64,000 bases of DNA from Microcoleus sp. FACHB-68 (GTDB lineage: Bacteria > Cyanobacteriota > Cyanobacteriia > Cyanobacteriales > Oscillatoriaceae). Below, piece after piece: positions 1 through 9,503 of this stretch; position 1 is the stretch's first letter, and each line of letters opens with the position of its first letter. The stretch covers positions 372,001-436,000 of the forward strand of contig NZ_JACJOT010000009.1 in assembly GCF_014695715.1 (NCBI RefSeq), in the 5' to 3' direction. The notes beneath the pieces are model-generated. The model was not told the origin of the DNA and made no database searches. It worked only from the letters and a program-made list of their open reading frames with translations. The translations under genes were made by a program, and so were the position numbers.

Positions 1-733
1 TAGCAATGACGCCAACATTTTTCTCACGCGCCACCGGCATCACTGTGGGTATAAATGGACGCGGGTGATGTGTATCGGCTGCATTGACGCAAATTAGGGT
101 GGTGTCAAAGGGATACCGGCGCAACCCTTCAGCAATGATATCGGGTTCGTGGTGGCCGCTGATGCCGGCAAAGCGAATTAATTTTTGTGCTTTTGCTTCT
201 TCGACTGCTTTAATTGCGCCGGTTTTGCTGAAAATTTGCTCAATTTCTCCCGGTAAGGAGACGTGATGCAATTGCCAAGCATCTAAATGATCGGTTTTTA
301 AACGCTTCAGCGATCGCTCTAAATGTCGCCACGCGCCATCCCGATCTCGTGCATGAGTTTTGCTTGCCAGATAGATTTTATCTCGATATGCCGGCAGCAC
401 TTTTCCTAAATAATCTTCACTTGGGCCGTACTCTGCTGCTGTGTCAAAATAGCGAATACCGAGTTCAAGTGCGCGTTCAAGAATTGCGACTGCTGCTGCC
501 TCTTGTCCTTCTTTAGAAAGCGGTGTTTGGCCGGCACATCCTAAGCCAAAAATGGGGAGGCTAATGCCGGTTTTGCCTAACACTCTTTCTGGCATGGATG
601 CGGGTGTCATAGCAATGCTTGAGGGTGCAGATGTGCTGGTTTGGTTCCGCGCTAATGCACTGCATCCTACAACTGTGCCGGCTGCTGCAACACTTGTGAC
701 TAAGAATTTGCGTCGCGTTGTTTTGCGTTTCAT
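1..733 (-). CDS. Aldo/keto reductase with Tat-type lipoprotein signal (partial, 3' end outside window)
   Basis: The coding strand starts at an ATG at 731-733 and stays open to the window edge (about 244 codons seen). The N-terminus has a twin-arginine-like motif (TRRKFL, residues 6-11), a hydrophobic stretch, and VVGC with Cys24 as a plausible lipobox cysteine, so an exported lipid-anchored oxidoreductase is inferred. Family motifs follow: GKTGISLPIFGLGCAG, then FDTAAEYG (catalytic Asp and Tyr), ASKTHARD (Lys) and WQLHHV (His), which together give the aldo/keto reductase tetrad. Members reduce carbonyls with NADPH; the substrate here cannot be told. The C-terminal third is missing because the window starts inside the gene. 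Tat export is inferred from the motif only. Confidence 0.88.
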   Translation of the reverse strand, partial: MKRKTTRRKFLVTSVAAAGTVVGCSALARNQTSTSAPSSIAMTPASMPERVLGKTGISLPIFGLGCAGQTPLSKEGQEAAAVAILERALELGIRYFDTAAEYGPSEDYLGKVLPAYRDKIYLASKTHARDRDGAWRHLERSLKRLKTDHLDAWQLHHVSLPGEIEQIFSKTGAIKAVEEAKAQKLIRFAGISGHHEPDIIAEGLRRYPFDTTLICVNAADTHHPRPFIPTVMPVAREKNVGVIA

Positions 734-839
734 GCTCACTTGCTCAGCAAAAAAATGCTTTACTTGGCAGGTTAGCACGAAGGGTTTGATTTGGGCATCT
801 ATCTTTAGTTGTATGGGTTTTGGATTGGGATTTTTTTAA

Positions 840-868
840 CCGCAGATGCACGCAGATGCACGCAGATG
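840..868. repeat. CGCAGATGCA-type tandem repeat
   Basis: Three consecutive copies of a ten-base word of the form CGCAGATGCA follow a T-run upstream of the aldo/keto reductase. Related words occur at 3350-3370 (CCGCAGATAAACGCAAATAA) and, on the opposite strand, at 59885-59925. It looks like a dispersed intergenic repeat family; no function is assigned. Confidence 0.6.
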
Positions 869-990
869 TTGGCGATAGTTTGTCGTTTGGTATATGGGGA
901 TAAACGCGGATAAGGTTGAGAGTTTGAGGGAAGTGATTGTGAGGATTAAGATTTTTGTCAGCGGTTAGCTGGTTAGTAGGTTAATTGGGA

Positions 991-2055
991 TTAGTTATTT
1001 GTTCTGAAATTAGGGCGCATCCCGGCAATTTTTAGGCGGATGCGGTAAAGGCTTTTCCCTGCTGTGATATACAGTGTTTTGCCGTCGCTGTCTCCCCAGG
1101 CTAGGTTTGTAGTCGCTTCTGGGACTTCTATTGTGCCTAGGAGATTACCTGCCGGCGAGAATACCGAAACGCCTCCAGAGCCGGTGCTATAAATATTACC
1201 CTGAATATCTGTTTTCATTCCGTCTGGAACGCCTTTTTTATTCGGATCTTTCAGTTCTGCAAAGATGCGTCCATTTGTTAAGGTTCCATCGGAATTTACA
1301 TCAAAAACTCGAATGTGACTTTCTTGGGAATCGTTGATATAAAGTTTGTTCTCGTTTGGGGAAAAGGTGATTCCGTTTGGACGCATGAAATCTTTAACGA
1401 GCAGGGTTAATTTACCATCTGGGGCAAGCCGATAAACTCCATAAAACCCTAATTCTTCTTGCTCTTTTTTGATGCCATAAGGGGGATCTGTAAAGTAAAT
1501 GCTGCCATCTGATTTGACGGCCAGATCATTCGGGCTGTTCAACGATTTGCCTTCGTATTTATCAGCTAGAGTTACAATTTTTCCGTCTGTTTCAGTGCGT
1601 GAGACGCGACGGTTACTGTGTTCAGCCGTAATTAAACGTCCCTCCCGATCTAGGGTGTTGCCATTGGCTTTTCCAGAAGGCCGGCGAAAAACTTTTGCTT
1701 TTTGATTTTCTTGCCATTGATAGATAGTATCGCCGTTTATATCACTGAAGAGTAAAAAGCCTTCGGGATGCCAAACCGGCCCTTCGATAAATTCAAATCC
1801 TTCAGCGATTTTTTCTACTTGAGTTTTTTCATCTTTAATAGCTTCTAGACTCTTTTGATTCGGCTGACTTCCGGCTTGTGCGATGTTGACTGCAAAGTTT
1901 TTTTCCGCTTTTCCTGAATTAGGCAATTGTTCTGAGTTACTTAACACTTCCCCGGAACTTTCTGATTTGCAAGACGCTGTTGTCAACAGAGTAAACAACA
2001 GGCCAGAAAATATAATCTTGAAAAAAGGTAGTTGTTTGTAAAAAGTTTGATTCAT
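991..2055 (-). CDS. SMP-30/gluconolactonase family exported hydrolase
   Basis: A 354-aa protein with an N-terminal hydrophobic signal (residues about 11-28) followed by Cys29. The sequence before that Cys is only a weak lipobox, so either a lipoprotein or a cleaved secreted protein is possible. The rest reads as the six-bladed beta-propeller of the SMP-30/gluconolactonase/LRE family. EGPVWHPEG supplies the metal-binding Glu, SPNDLAV the Asn and YINDSQESH the Asp of the usual calcium site. Family members hydrolyse lactones such as gluconolactone. It lies just downstream of the small gene at 2072-2437 on the same strand (16 bp between them), so the two may be co-transcribed. The exact substrate is unknown. 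Confidence 0.87.
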   Translation of the reverse strand: MNQTFYKQLPFFKIIFSGLLFTLLTTASCKSESSGEVLSNSEQLPNSGKAEKNFAVNIAQAGSQPNQKSLEAIKDEKTQVEKIAEGFEFIEGPVWHPEGFLLFSDINGDTIYQWQENQKAKVFRRPSGKANGNTLDREGRLITAEHSNRRVSRTETDGKIVTLADKYEGKSLNSPNDLAVKSDGSIYFTDPPYGIKKEQEELGFYGVYRLAPDGKLTLLVKDFMRPNGITFSPNENKLYINDSQESHIRVFDVNSDGTLTNGRIFAELKDPNKKGVPDGMKTDIQGNIYSTGSGGVSVFSPAGNLLGTIEVPEATTNLAWGDSDGKTLYITAGKSLYRIRLKIAGMRPNFRTNN

Positions 2056-2071
2056 GGCTTAATTTGTTAAT

Positions 2072-2437
2072 TTATCCCAATTTCGTATCCAATCTAACTT
2101 GATTAATTTTTTCCTGCCAAACTTCGTTATCATCCAGCGTAAAAATTATGCGTTTGTAAGGTTCATCGTTTAATTCTAAAGTTAAATAATTTTTATCTTT
2201 GGTGACATACCAAAATTCTTTACCCTGTTTGGTGTAATAGGTGCCGGCTTTGATCACGCCTGGGAGAAACGTACCGGGGGCGCGGAGTTCTGCCCAATTA
2301 CTCAGAGGTTCTTCATTAGTTACTTGTTCAATATGCTCAAGCGGTATCTCAAAGGTTTTATTAAGCGTAAACGCCCATAGCTGCTCATACCACTCTAGTT
2401 CGATGTATAATCGGTTGTTAACAATGCTTAAATTCAT
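2072..2437 (-). CDS. Small conserved protein, PH-domain-like
   Basis: About 121 aa from the ATG at 2437 (MNLSIVNN); an in-frame upstream ATG would add seven residues. The sequence has alternating short beta-strand-like segments, a central motif SNWAELRAPGTFLPGVIKAG and a later LTLELNDEPYKRIIFTLDDNEVW. I recall this pattern from uncharacterised bacterial proteins with a PH-like fold. No signal peptide or membrane segment is seen, so it is probably cytoplasmic. It precedes the SMP-30 gene on the same strand by 16 bp. Function is unknown and the PH-like assignment is a recollection of family style, not a proven match. Confidence 0.7.
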   Translation of the reverse strand: MNLSIVNNRLYIELEWYEQLWAFTLNKTFEIPLEHIEQVTNEEPLSNWAELRAPGTFLPGVIKAGTYYTKQGKEFWYVTKDKNYLTLELNDEPYKRIIFTLDDNEVWQEKINQVRLDTKLG

Positions 2438-2749
2438 TGTCTGTTTCCTCAGTCCCAAGACGGAAATCTAGATTGCTTAAGCGCCTGATGCTTTTAGGCT
2501 AGCACAACCGGCCTCAACGTTTGCTGGCTAACTCAACAGGCAACTCATAAAAATGTTATTCATTTGCAAAATAGTTGGATGGTTCCATTTTCTGAAAACA
2601 GCAGCATTGCTAAGGTTTCCTGACGCTAATCTCAATTCGTAAGAACCGGATCGGATATCCCCACTGCCGGCAGAAAAAGAGCTTTGGCAAAATATAAATA
2701 GTACCCTTCCCCTCAAACTCATCTGTATACTCTCAACCAGGCAAAGCTC

Positions 2750-3277
2750 ATGATTTTTTCTGATAATCTTAAACAACCCGATAAGCCGGCTACTACCGCC
2801 CCAATTACCCGCGCTTATAGTCAAGATGATGTTCAGCAAATTCTCCATTTAGCATTGACGCGCCAAGAACAAGGCGGCGAAATGTCTCGCGCACAGCTAT
2901 TGGAAATTGCCCATGATTTAAATATCTCCTCAGAAAATCTCCAAGCGGCAGAAATTGAGTGGAATAACCGGCAGGGAGAGTTGCAAAGTCGGCAAGTATT
3001 TGATGCGTACCGGCACAGTAAATTGCAGCAAAATTTTGTCAAATTTTCAATCGTCAACTCTTTTTTCGTGCTATTGAATTTAGTCTCAAGTCACGAACTT
3101 TCGTGGTCGCTTTACATTGTACTGGCTTGGGGGCTGGGATTGGCGTTACAAGGTTGGAAAACTTATCAAACGGAAGGCGAAGAGTATGAGCAAGCCTTCC
3201 AGCGGTGGCGCGTCAAGAAACAATTGGGGCAGTCCTTTAATACGTTAATGACTAAATGGCTTAAGCCCAGCCTTTAG
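2750..3277 (+). CDS. 2TM domain-containing protein
   Basis: A 175-aa protein. The N-terminal half (residues about 20-75) is a helical region resembling the SHOCT-like/DUF1707 type (SQDDVQQILHLALTRQEQGG, then LLEIAHDLNIS). Two hydrophobic segments follow (FSIVNSFFVLLNLVSS and WSLYIVLAWGLGLALQGW), which is the 2TM-domain layout. A charged tail holds EYEQAFQRW. Proteins of this layout are small inner-membrane proteins of unknown role that are frequent in cyanobacteria. It is monocistronic: its neighbours are the convergent recJ and the divergent small gene upstream. Confidence 0.78.
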   Translation: MIFSDNLKQPDKPATTAPITRAYSQDDVQQILHLALTRQEQGGEMSRAQLLEIAHDLNISSENLQAAEIEWNNRQGELQSRQVFDAYRHSKLQQNFVKFSIVNSFFVLLNLVSSHELSWSLYIVLAWGLGLALQGWKTYQTEGEEYEQAFQRWRVKKQLGQSFNTLMTKWLKPSL

Positions 3278-3344
3278 AAGTTGCCGGTGAAAAATTAAAA
3301 TTTGTAGGTTGCCGGTTTTAAGGGACTTCTTGCAGATATTAATT

Positions 3345-3371
3345 TTTTAACCGCAGATAAACGCAAATAAT
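3345..3371. repeat. CGCAGATAAACGCAAATAA-type dispersed repeat
   Basis: A single degenerate copy of the repeat seen at 840-868 and 59885-59925, again directly after a T-run, between the 2TM gene and recJ. Its place between two converging genes is typical of dispersed intergenic repeats. Confidence 0.45.
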
Positions 3372-3381
3372 TCCAAGAACT

Positions 3382-5838
3382 TTACGCCCATTTTAATTGG
3401 GCTAATTTCTGGGCGGGATAAACATACCAGCGATGCAACCTTTCTAATTCCTTATCCAGGGAGAGAGTCTGAGGAAATTCCGGGCAGGGATAGCCTAATT
3501 CTCGTAAGCCGGCAACCACTGTGCAAGGGGCAACCCACCATTGCTGACTTAGTTGCAGCAAGTTTATCGGCTTGTCTGGGAAGTTTTTTAGGTAATTTTG
3601 TAAATGTGCTTTTAACTCTGGCGCGGTAGGCATTTGTGGCACTTGATCGCACACATAAACCTGCTGCGGTTTTCCAATTGCTAACAACCACTGCAAATGA
3701 CTCCCAGAAGGCGGCAGCGTCCATAATATAAAAGCATCACAAATATGCCGAGGACGATCATACTCAATTTCACAATTGGCTAAATCTGCCGGCATCTCTG
3801 GCTTACCGGCACCATAAATCAAAACTCTCCCGTGCAATTGCGACAATAATTGATTAAAATCGTCAGCTTTCACCCATTCGGGCACAATTTGAATTGCCGG
3901 CGCTTTCGGGTAAAGAAGGGTAAGTGTTGGTTTATTAGAATAGCTAGAATTAGGGGATTTAAGAATTTTTCTTACTCTCCCACTCTCTTCCCCACTATTA
4001 TCGGGAAGTCGCACACCGGCTAACTCTAATTCAACAGTCGAGTTGCCATTCCAGTTATTTTCTTTTAATTGAAAAGCGACATCAACTCGCGTCGGCAAGG
4101 GAAAGTAATCTCCCCAGCGCCACGCAACTGCTTTAATTCGTGCCGGCGGCTGGCAAGTTAACGCATCGGCTTCTTGCACAAGGGTGACTTTAATATGTCC
4201 TTTGCCAATCGGTTTTTGCTCAACCACGCGCACATTTGGCGTCCAAAAAACAGGTTCTCGATTGTCAATACCGCAGGGTTGCAGGGCATCAATTTGCTGA
4301 TAAAGGTCTAAATTAATTTGATGCAAATTAACAAGAGTATCGATTTGCACCAGTGGTTTCAGGTGTGCGGGATCTAGGCATTTGTGAGCAAATTTACTAA
4401 GACGTTCCCGCAGCGCTTCTACATTGCCGGCTGCCATCGAAAAGCCGCCGGCTGCCCGATGTCCGCCATATTTTCCTAATAAATCATCGCAAAACTGTAG
4501 CGCTTCAAATATATTAAATTCTGGAATACTTCGTGCTGAACCTCGGATGTGTTCTTCGCTTTCAAAAGTTCCGATAAACACCGGCACTCCGTAACGTTCC
4601 ACTAACCGCGAGGCAACAATCCCAATCACGCCGTGATGCCAGTTTGGTTGCACAACCACTAAAACACGATCTTGCTGTAAATCTACATCGCTGTTTTCAA
4701 TATATGCAATCGCTTCTTGTTCAATTTGGGCACAAAGTTGCTGCCGGCGCTCGTTAATTTGCTCGCACTGCATTGCTCTTTCAAGTGCTAACCCCATGTC
4801 ATCTGTTGTGAGCAATTCAATCACAATTTGGGGATCGCCAATTCGTCCCACTGCATTAATTCTAGGGCCAAGACGAAACCCAATATCTTCAGGTTTTAAA
4901 GTTTTTGAATCTTTAATCGGTGCTTGAGAACTTTCTCCCCCCTTCCCCCTGGCAGAAACACCGGCAACTTGAATTAATGCCTGCACACCGGCTAATTTCG
5001 AGTTTGGTAATTGTCGCAATCCCAGTTTTACCCACCGCCGGTTGACGCCGGTTAAAGGTGCTAAATCAGCAATCGTGCCGAGTGTCATCAATTCTCGCAG
5101 GGGATGAATTAATCCGTGAGTTTTGTCAAGTTTTTGGGCAAGGGTAATCGCGAGAATATAAGCAACCCCAACACCGGCAACACCTCGATAGGGAGAATCT
5201 TCTCGAATCAGTTTAGGATTCAAAATTGCATTTGCCGGCGGCAATTTTTCGGGGATGTCGTGGTGATCGGTGATAATAATTTTTAAGCCAAGCTGACGCG
5301 CTCTATCTACAGGATCGTAAGCAGAAATGCCGTTATCTACGGTTAAAATGAGCTGGACGCCATCGCTGTGAAATTCTTCAACAATGCGCCGGTTGATGCC
5401 GTAACCTTCTTGCATCCGGCTGGGAATGGCGTAATCTACGCTCGCGCCTAACCACCGCAATGCTCTAATTAATAAGGCGGTGCTCGTCATGCCATCGGCG
5501 TCATAGTCACCGCAGATTGCGATTTTATGTTGGGATGCGATCGCTTCTTGCAACAACTCCACACTCATTGCTAAGTCGGGAAATTCATCGACTGGGGAGG
5601 GTAACAGCAAGGAGTCTGGGTTTAAATACGCTTGTGCTTGCGCCGGCGTCTCAATGCCTCGATCAATCAACACCTGTGCCAGTACCGAGGATAAGCCGGT
5701 TGCCGCTGCCAGTTGTGCCGCTAATTCTGGCTTTTGGGGGAAAATCTGCCACCGCTGATTGGGTAGCCGGTTATTCCGAGGAGGCTGATGGCTTAGTTCG
5801 TCTAACACAGCAGTTTTAATTCCAGTACATTTAGCCAA
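3382..5838 (-). CDS. recJ: Single-stranded-DNA-specific exonuclease RecJ
   Basis: An 818-aa DHH-superfamily nuclease that degrades single-stranded DNA 5' to 3' in recombination and repair. The manganese-binding motifs are present: GDYDADGMTSTALL (residues about 107-120), LTVDNGIS and TDHHDIPE. The DHHA1 domain follows with GKYGGHRAAGGFSM, then an OB-like region. Typical RecJ proteins are about 570-600 aa. Here roughly 200 extra C-terminal residues follow the OB part, including LLYPKAPAIQIVPEWV and a Trp/Leu-rich end. Long C-terminal extensions are common in cyanobacterial RecJ and their role is unknown. The gene is on its own, convergent with the 2TM gene. Confidence 0.95.
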   Translation of the reverse strand: MAKCTGIKTAVLDELSHQPPRNNRLPNQRWQIFPQKPELAAQLAAATGLSSVLAQVLIDRGIETPAQAQAYLNPDSLLLPSPVDEFPDLAMSVELLQEAIASQHKIAICGDYDADGMTSTALLIRALRWLGASVDYAIPSRMQEGYGINRRIVEEFHSDGVQLILTVDNGISAYDPVDRARQLGLKIIITDHHDIPEKLPPANAILNPKLIREDSPYRGVAGVGVAYILAITLAQKLDKTHGLIHPLRELMTLGTIADLAPLTGVNRRWVKLGLRQLPNSKLAGVQALIQVAGVSARGKGGESSQAPIKDSKTLKPEDIGFRLGPRINAVGRIGDPQIVIELLTTDDMGLALERAMQCEQINERRQQLCAQIEQEAIAYIENSDVDLQQDRVLVVVQPNWHHGVIGIVASRLVERYGVPVFIGTFESEEHIRGSARSIPEFNIFEALQFCDDLLGKYGGHRAAGGFSMAAGNVEALRERLSKFAHKCLDPAHLKPLVQIDTLVNLHQINLDLYQQIDALQPCGIDNREPVFWTPNVRVVEQKPIGKGHIKVTLVQEADALTCQPPARIKAVAWRWGDYFPLPTRVDVAFQLKENNWNGNSTVELELAGVRLPDNSGEESGRVRKILKSPNSSYSNKPTLTLLYPKAPAIQIVPEWVKADDFNQLLSQLHGRVLIYGAGKPEMPADLANCEIEYDRPRHICDAFILWTLPPSGSHLQWLLAIGKPQQVYVCDQVPQMPTAPELKAHLQNYLKNFPDKPINLLQLSQQWWVAPCTVVAGLRELGYPCPEFPQTLSLDKELERLHRWYVYPAQKLAQLKWA

Positions 5839-6040
5839 TCATAGTGGCTAGTGGCGAGTTTGGGTTGCCGGTGCCGGCATCACCCCTAAGAAAGCGACTG
5901 TAACTCAGGCTGCCGGTGGAAACTCCAACCCTAAAACGAGAAAATCAACCTCGCTCGATTACACCCAAAACTGGAAAATGATGATTTAGGTTAAGCTTTT
6001 TATCATCTACAATCAACAATTATCAAGGGCATCAGGGTGA

Positions 6041-7336
6041 ATGATCGATCTAAGTCAGCTCGCTCCCGATTCTACCATCGGCCACCTTCCCACCCACCAC
6101 TTTCTAGTGAGTCTCTCGACACCTGGGAAGCTTGTCGCAAAAACATTTGCCTATCAACCGGATATCCCTGGCGTCATCATTACCAGTAACCTGCGGATGG
6201 TGGGGATGATTTCTCGGCGCAAGTTTCAAGAATGGATGAGTCAACCCTATAACGTTGATCTTTATATGCAGCGCCCGATTCAAGTGCTGTTAGATTCTGT
6301 CAAAACTCCCCCTCTACAGCTCAATGACACTTGCGGAATTGATGAGGCTGCTCGAATTGCGCTCAATCGCTCTGAAGATTTAGTTTATGAACCGATTGTA
6401 GTGCTGTGTGATGACAAAAGTTATCGCTTACTAGATATGCAGGTGCTTCTGCTAGGCTTGTCGCAAATGTTAACGCTTTCAAATGAGATTATCCGATTGC
6501 AAAAAATTGAAAATTTAGAATATCTTTCCAGGCTCCAGCGAGAACAAGATAAAGGAAAAGGATATACGCAATTATTAGAATTTAATTTGTTGGAAATTCA
6601 AAAACAAAATCAGAAGTTAACTTTTCAGCAATCCAAGTTGATCAAACAATCTAAAAAAATTGCCCAGCTCAATCAGCAATTTGTTGAAATCGGCAAACTG
6701 CTTTCTATCGAAGGTAGAAATGCTTTTTATGCCACCTTTACAGGAGTGAATGCGATTTGCCGCAACACCGATCAAATTGTTGATATTGGCAGAGCCTTAG
6801 CAAAAGAGCTAGAAACTGTTAATACGGCTTCTGTACAGATTTCCAAAGTCAGCCAGCAAGTCCGTTACTTGGCGGTACAGGCGGCGGTTGTCGCCAATCG
6901 CGCAGGCGGGCAATTTAATGAATTCAGTAAGGTAACTTCTGAAATTGGCAAATTAGTCACTCAAACATTTGATGCAGGACGTCAGGTGGATCAACTGGCG
7001 AATCGGTTTAAACGGCGGGTTCAAGAACTCACCGAATCTGCGAGACAAGGTGCGACTGTGGCAAAATCCTTAGTTCAAAAAATTGAACGAGCAGAAGGGG
7101 CACTTTCAGAATTAGAAGAACTGGTTAAACATCCAAATTCTTATATTACTTCAGCCACTCCAGAAAAGGGCATCATTGAAGAAATAACAGAAGCGCAGTC
7201 TTTAATGCAAAAAATTGAGCAAGCCGAAGGAGCGTTAACCGAAATAGAAGACGTGGTAAAACAGCAGGAGCTTTTACGCTTAATTCAAAAAATTGACGGA
7301 GTTTTGAGCCGGCATCGTCAAAAGTTACTTCAGTAA
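6041..7336 (+). CDS. Cytoplasmic chemoreceptor-like protein: CBS-like N-terminus, coiled coil, degenerate MCP hairpin
   Basis: A 431-aa protein without signal peptide or membrane segment. Residues about 10-155 resemble a CBS-domain pair (VAKTFAYQPDIPGVIITSN, GMISRRKFQEWM, and YEPIVVLCDDKSYRLLDMQ). Residues about 160-230 are a Gln/Lys-rich coiled coil. Residues about 230-330 look like a methyl-accepting chemotaxis hairpin: VSQQVRYLAVQAAVVANRAG followed by GQFNEFSKVTSEIGKL corresponds to the receptor tip that contacts CheA/CheW, but with a two-residue shortened turn. A second, internally repeated coiled coil ends the protein (KIERAEGALSELEELVK and KIEQAEGALTEIEDVVK). Start: ATG at 6041 after CAGGGTGA. 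A soluble signalling scaffold is inferred; the partner kinase is not in this window. Confidence 0.72.
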   Translation: MIDLSQLAPDSTIGHLPTHHFLVSLSTPGKLVAKTFAYQPDIPGVIITSNLRMVGMISRRKFQEWMSQPYNVDLYMQRPIQVLLDSVKTPPLQLNDTCGIDEAARIALNRSEDLVYEPIVVLCDDKSYRLLDMQVLLLGLSQMLTLSNEIIRLQKIENLEYLSRLQREQDKGKGYTQLLEFNLLEIQKQNQKLTFQQSKLIKQSKKIAQLNQQFVEIGKLLSIEGRNAFYATFTGVNAICRNTDQIVDIGRALAKELETVNTASVQISKVSQQVRYLAVQAAVVANRAGGQFNEFSKVTSEIGKLVTQTFDAGRQVDQLANRFKRRVQELTESARQGATVAKSLVQKIERAEGALSELEELVKHPNSYITSATPEKGIIEEITEAQSLMQKIEQAEGALTEIEDVVKQQELLRLIQKIDGVLSRHRQKLLQ

Positions 7337-7531
7337 CCGAATAAAACTTTTGTTAGATGAAACTTCTCGCAAAATTCACAAAAACCCCGGTTCAATCGCA
7401 TCCAACCGTCAACTTTACCCGTGTATACCTGACGGCAGGCTGCGGTAAAATCTATGGTTTTAAACCCAATTTCAACTTTGGTAGCAAATCTGTATTTTCA
7501 TCACCGGCTTATCCCCATCACGTTGCCGGCA

Positions 7532-7563
7532 AAATCCAGGCAACCCCAAAGCCGCCTGGATTT
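7532..7563. terminator. Bidirectional terminator hairpin between converging genes
   Basis: AAATCCAGGC (7532-7541) and GCCTGGATTT (7554-7563) form a perfect 10-bp stem with a 12-nt loop. It lies between the chemoreceptor-like gene (+) and the KimA-like gene (-), with short T stretches on both sides. Confidence 0.7.
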
Positions 7564-7572
7564 CTTAGCTGA

Positions 7573-9414
7573 TTACAGATAAAATCGCACGGTAGAGACA
7601 ATCACACCGCTGCGGTTAGCACGCAAGGCTGCTCTTAAGAAAAAAGCTGTTTGATTGTGCAAAAGCTCCTCCCACCAATTACGGGGGACAAATGTGGGAA
7701 GAATCACTGTGGAAAAAACGTCTGGATGGCAATCTTCAAATTTATGGACAAATTCGACAATCGGCGAAATTGCACTGCGGTAAGGCGAATCCAAAATGAT
7801 CAGTGGAATATTAGTTTGTAGGAGTTTCCAGTCTTCCAACAGTTCCTCTCGCTGTGTCGTCCCAACATCAACATGAATCGCCACAATCTCATCAGCAATG
7901 CTACAGGCATATTCCAAGGCTTCTAACGAGCCGCGATGTACATTTCCTACTAACACAATCGCTGGATTAAAAGCGATAGCACCTTTCGGTCTAGGGTTAG
8001 GAATAGGCCGCAACTGACGCGACCGCAGACGCCTTGCCACGTATCCATAGTGACGCCGAATTGCTAAAAATAAGCCCATAACGATTGGAATTGCCACCAC
8101 CACAACCCAAGCGCCTAAAAGGAACTTTGTGAGTACAATCACGCCGAGAACAACTGCCGTTGTTAAAGCGCCTAAACTGTTCATCACAGCACTGAATTGC
8201 CAACCGGCAGACCGCTCTTTAAACCAGTGAACAACCATGCCGGCTTGTGAGAGGGTAAAAGACGTGAACACGCCAACTGCATACAGGGGAATGATTGCGC
8301 TGGTATTTCCTCTGAAAATTAGAACTAAAATGCCGGCACAAACGCTCAGTAAAATGATGCCATTAGAGTACACCAAGCGATCGCCTAAAAGGGCTAATTG
8401 CCGAGGTAAAAATCCATCACGGGCGAGGAAATAACATAACCGAGGAAAGTCAGCGAAGCTAGTATTTGCTGCCAATAGTAAGATCAGCAGCGTTGTAGTT
8501 TGCAAGAAGTAATATAGCGGCCCACGGCCCAAAATCTCGCGACTCAATAGAGAAACCGCTGTTTCTCCCTCGTGCGGGACAATATGATAAGCGTGGGCAA
8601 GATAAGTAATGCCTAGAAACATGAATGCCAAAAGCACGCCCATGTAGCCCAAAGTAATGCGGGCATTTTTCCACTCTGGGGGTTTAAAGGCTAAGATGCC
8701 ATCTGAGATTGCTTCTACGCCGGTGAGTGCGGCACAGCCGGCTGAAAATGCTCGCAAAACTAAAAATAAACTAATGCCTTCCGTTGCTTGAATGACAGTC
8801 TCGGTATTCGTAATTCGGCCCGTAAATTGGTTAAACAAACCTACAAGAATGAGTAATCCAATAGAGACGACAAAGGTGTAAGTGGGAATTACAAATAATT
8901 GGCCTGATGCCCTGACACCTCGTAGATTGGCGACCATTAGTAAGAAAATGAAAATCAGACACAGTAATTCTGTGTAAGGTTTCAACGTAGGAAATGCTGA
9001 GGTGAGGGCAGCCGTGCCGGCAGAGATACTGACGGTTACCGTCAAGATATAATCAATCATCAGTGAGCCGGCGGCAATCAATCCTGGCACCAGTCCTAAA
9101 TTTTCCCGCGCCACGATGTAAGAACCACCGCCTTTGGGATAGGCGCGAATCGTTTGCTGGTAGGACAGCACCACTACCACAAGCAGCAGCACGATCGCAC
9201 CGGCAATGGGCAAAGACCAAGTCAGCGCTGCACTGCCAGCTGCGATCAGCACCAAAAGAATCTCCTCAGTCGCATAAGCCACGGAGGAAAGCGCATCCGA
9301 GGCAAGCACCGCCAAGCCGGCAGCGTTACTCAAGCGTTCTTCCTCAGAAGCACTCGTCGGTAAAGGATCGCCGACTAACCATCGTTTGAGTTGAAAGTAG
9401 AAGGACATAAACAA
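7573..9414 (-). CDS. KimA/YdaO-like potassium importer (APC superfamily)
   Basis: A 613-aa permease. Residues about 25-460 hold roughly 12 hydrophobic segments. The first contains LAVLASDALSSVAYATEEIL, which closely resembles the start of Bacillus subtilis KimA (YdaO), a high-affinity K+/H+ symporter of the KUP-like APC branch. A soluble C-terminal domain of about 150 aa follows (NPAIVLVGNVHRGSLEALEYACSIADEIVAIHVDVG), a USP-like fold as in KimA. Length agrees with KimA (about 600 aa). The product acts in the inner membrane. In other bacteria such proteins are controlled by c-di-AMP; I did not recognise a c-di-AMP riboswitch upstream. Potassium is inferred as the substrate; amino-acid transport remains an alternative. 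Confidence 0.83.
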   Translation of the reverse strand: MFMSFYFQLKRWLVGDPLPTSASEEERLSNAAGLAVLASDALSSVAYATEEILLVLIAAGSAALTWSLPIAGAIVLLLVVVVLSYQQTIRAYPKGGGSYIVARENLGLVPGLIAAGSLMIDYILTVTVSISAGTAALTSAFPTLKPYTELLCLIFIFLLMVANLRGVRASGQLFVIPTYTFVVSIGLLILVGLFNQFTGRITNTETVIQATEGISLFLVLRAFSAGCAALTGVEAISDGILAFKPPEWKNARITLGYMGVLLAFMFLGITYLAHAYHIVPHEGETAVSLLSREILGRGPLYYFLQTTTLLILLLAANTSFADFPRLCYFLARDGFLPRQLALLGDRLVYSNGIILLSVCAGILVLIFRGNTSAIIPLYAVGVFTSFTLSQAGMVVHWFKERSAGWQFSAVMNSLGALTTAVVLGVIVLTKFLLGAWVVVVAIPIVMGLFLAIRRHYGYVARRLRSRQLRPIPNPRPKGAIAFNPAIVLVGNVHRGSLEALEYACSIADEIVAIHVDVGTTQREELLEDWKLLQTNIPLIILDSPYRSAISPIVEFVHKFEDCHPDVFSTVILPTFVPRNWWEELLHNQTAFFLRAALRANRSGVIVSTVRFYL

Positions 9415-9503
9415 TGCACCGTTCTAAGCAATAGGCTGTACGCTATAATATCTCCCCTTGCCCATCACGGATTGTCTATTATTTAGGACGAAAAATTTTT
9501 TGC

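Noticed and set aside
2528-2848. 106-codon minus-strand frame overlapping the 2TM gene start
   Set aside because: No family features and it overlaps the well-supported 2TM gene; upstream gap looks non-coding.
7357-7572. 71-codon plus-strand frame after the chemoreceptor-like gene
   Set aside because: It contains the bidirectional terminator and has no family features.
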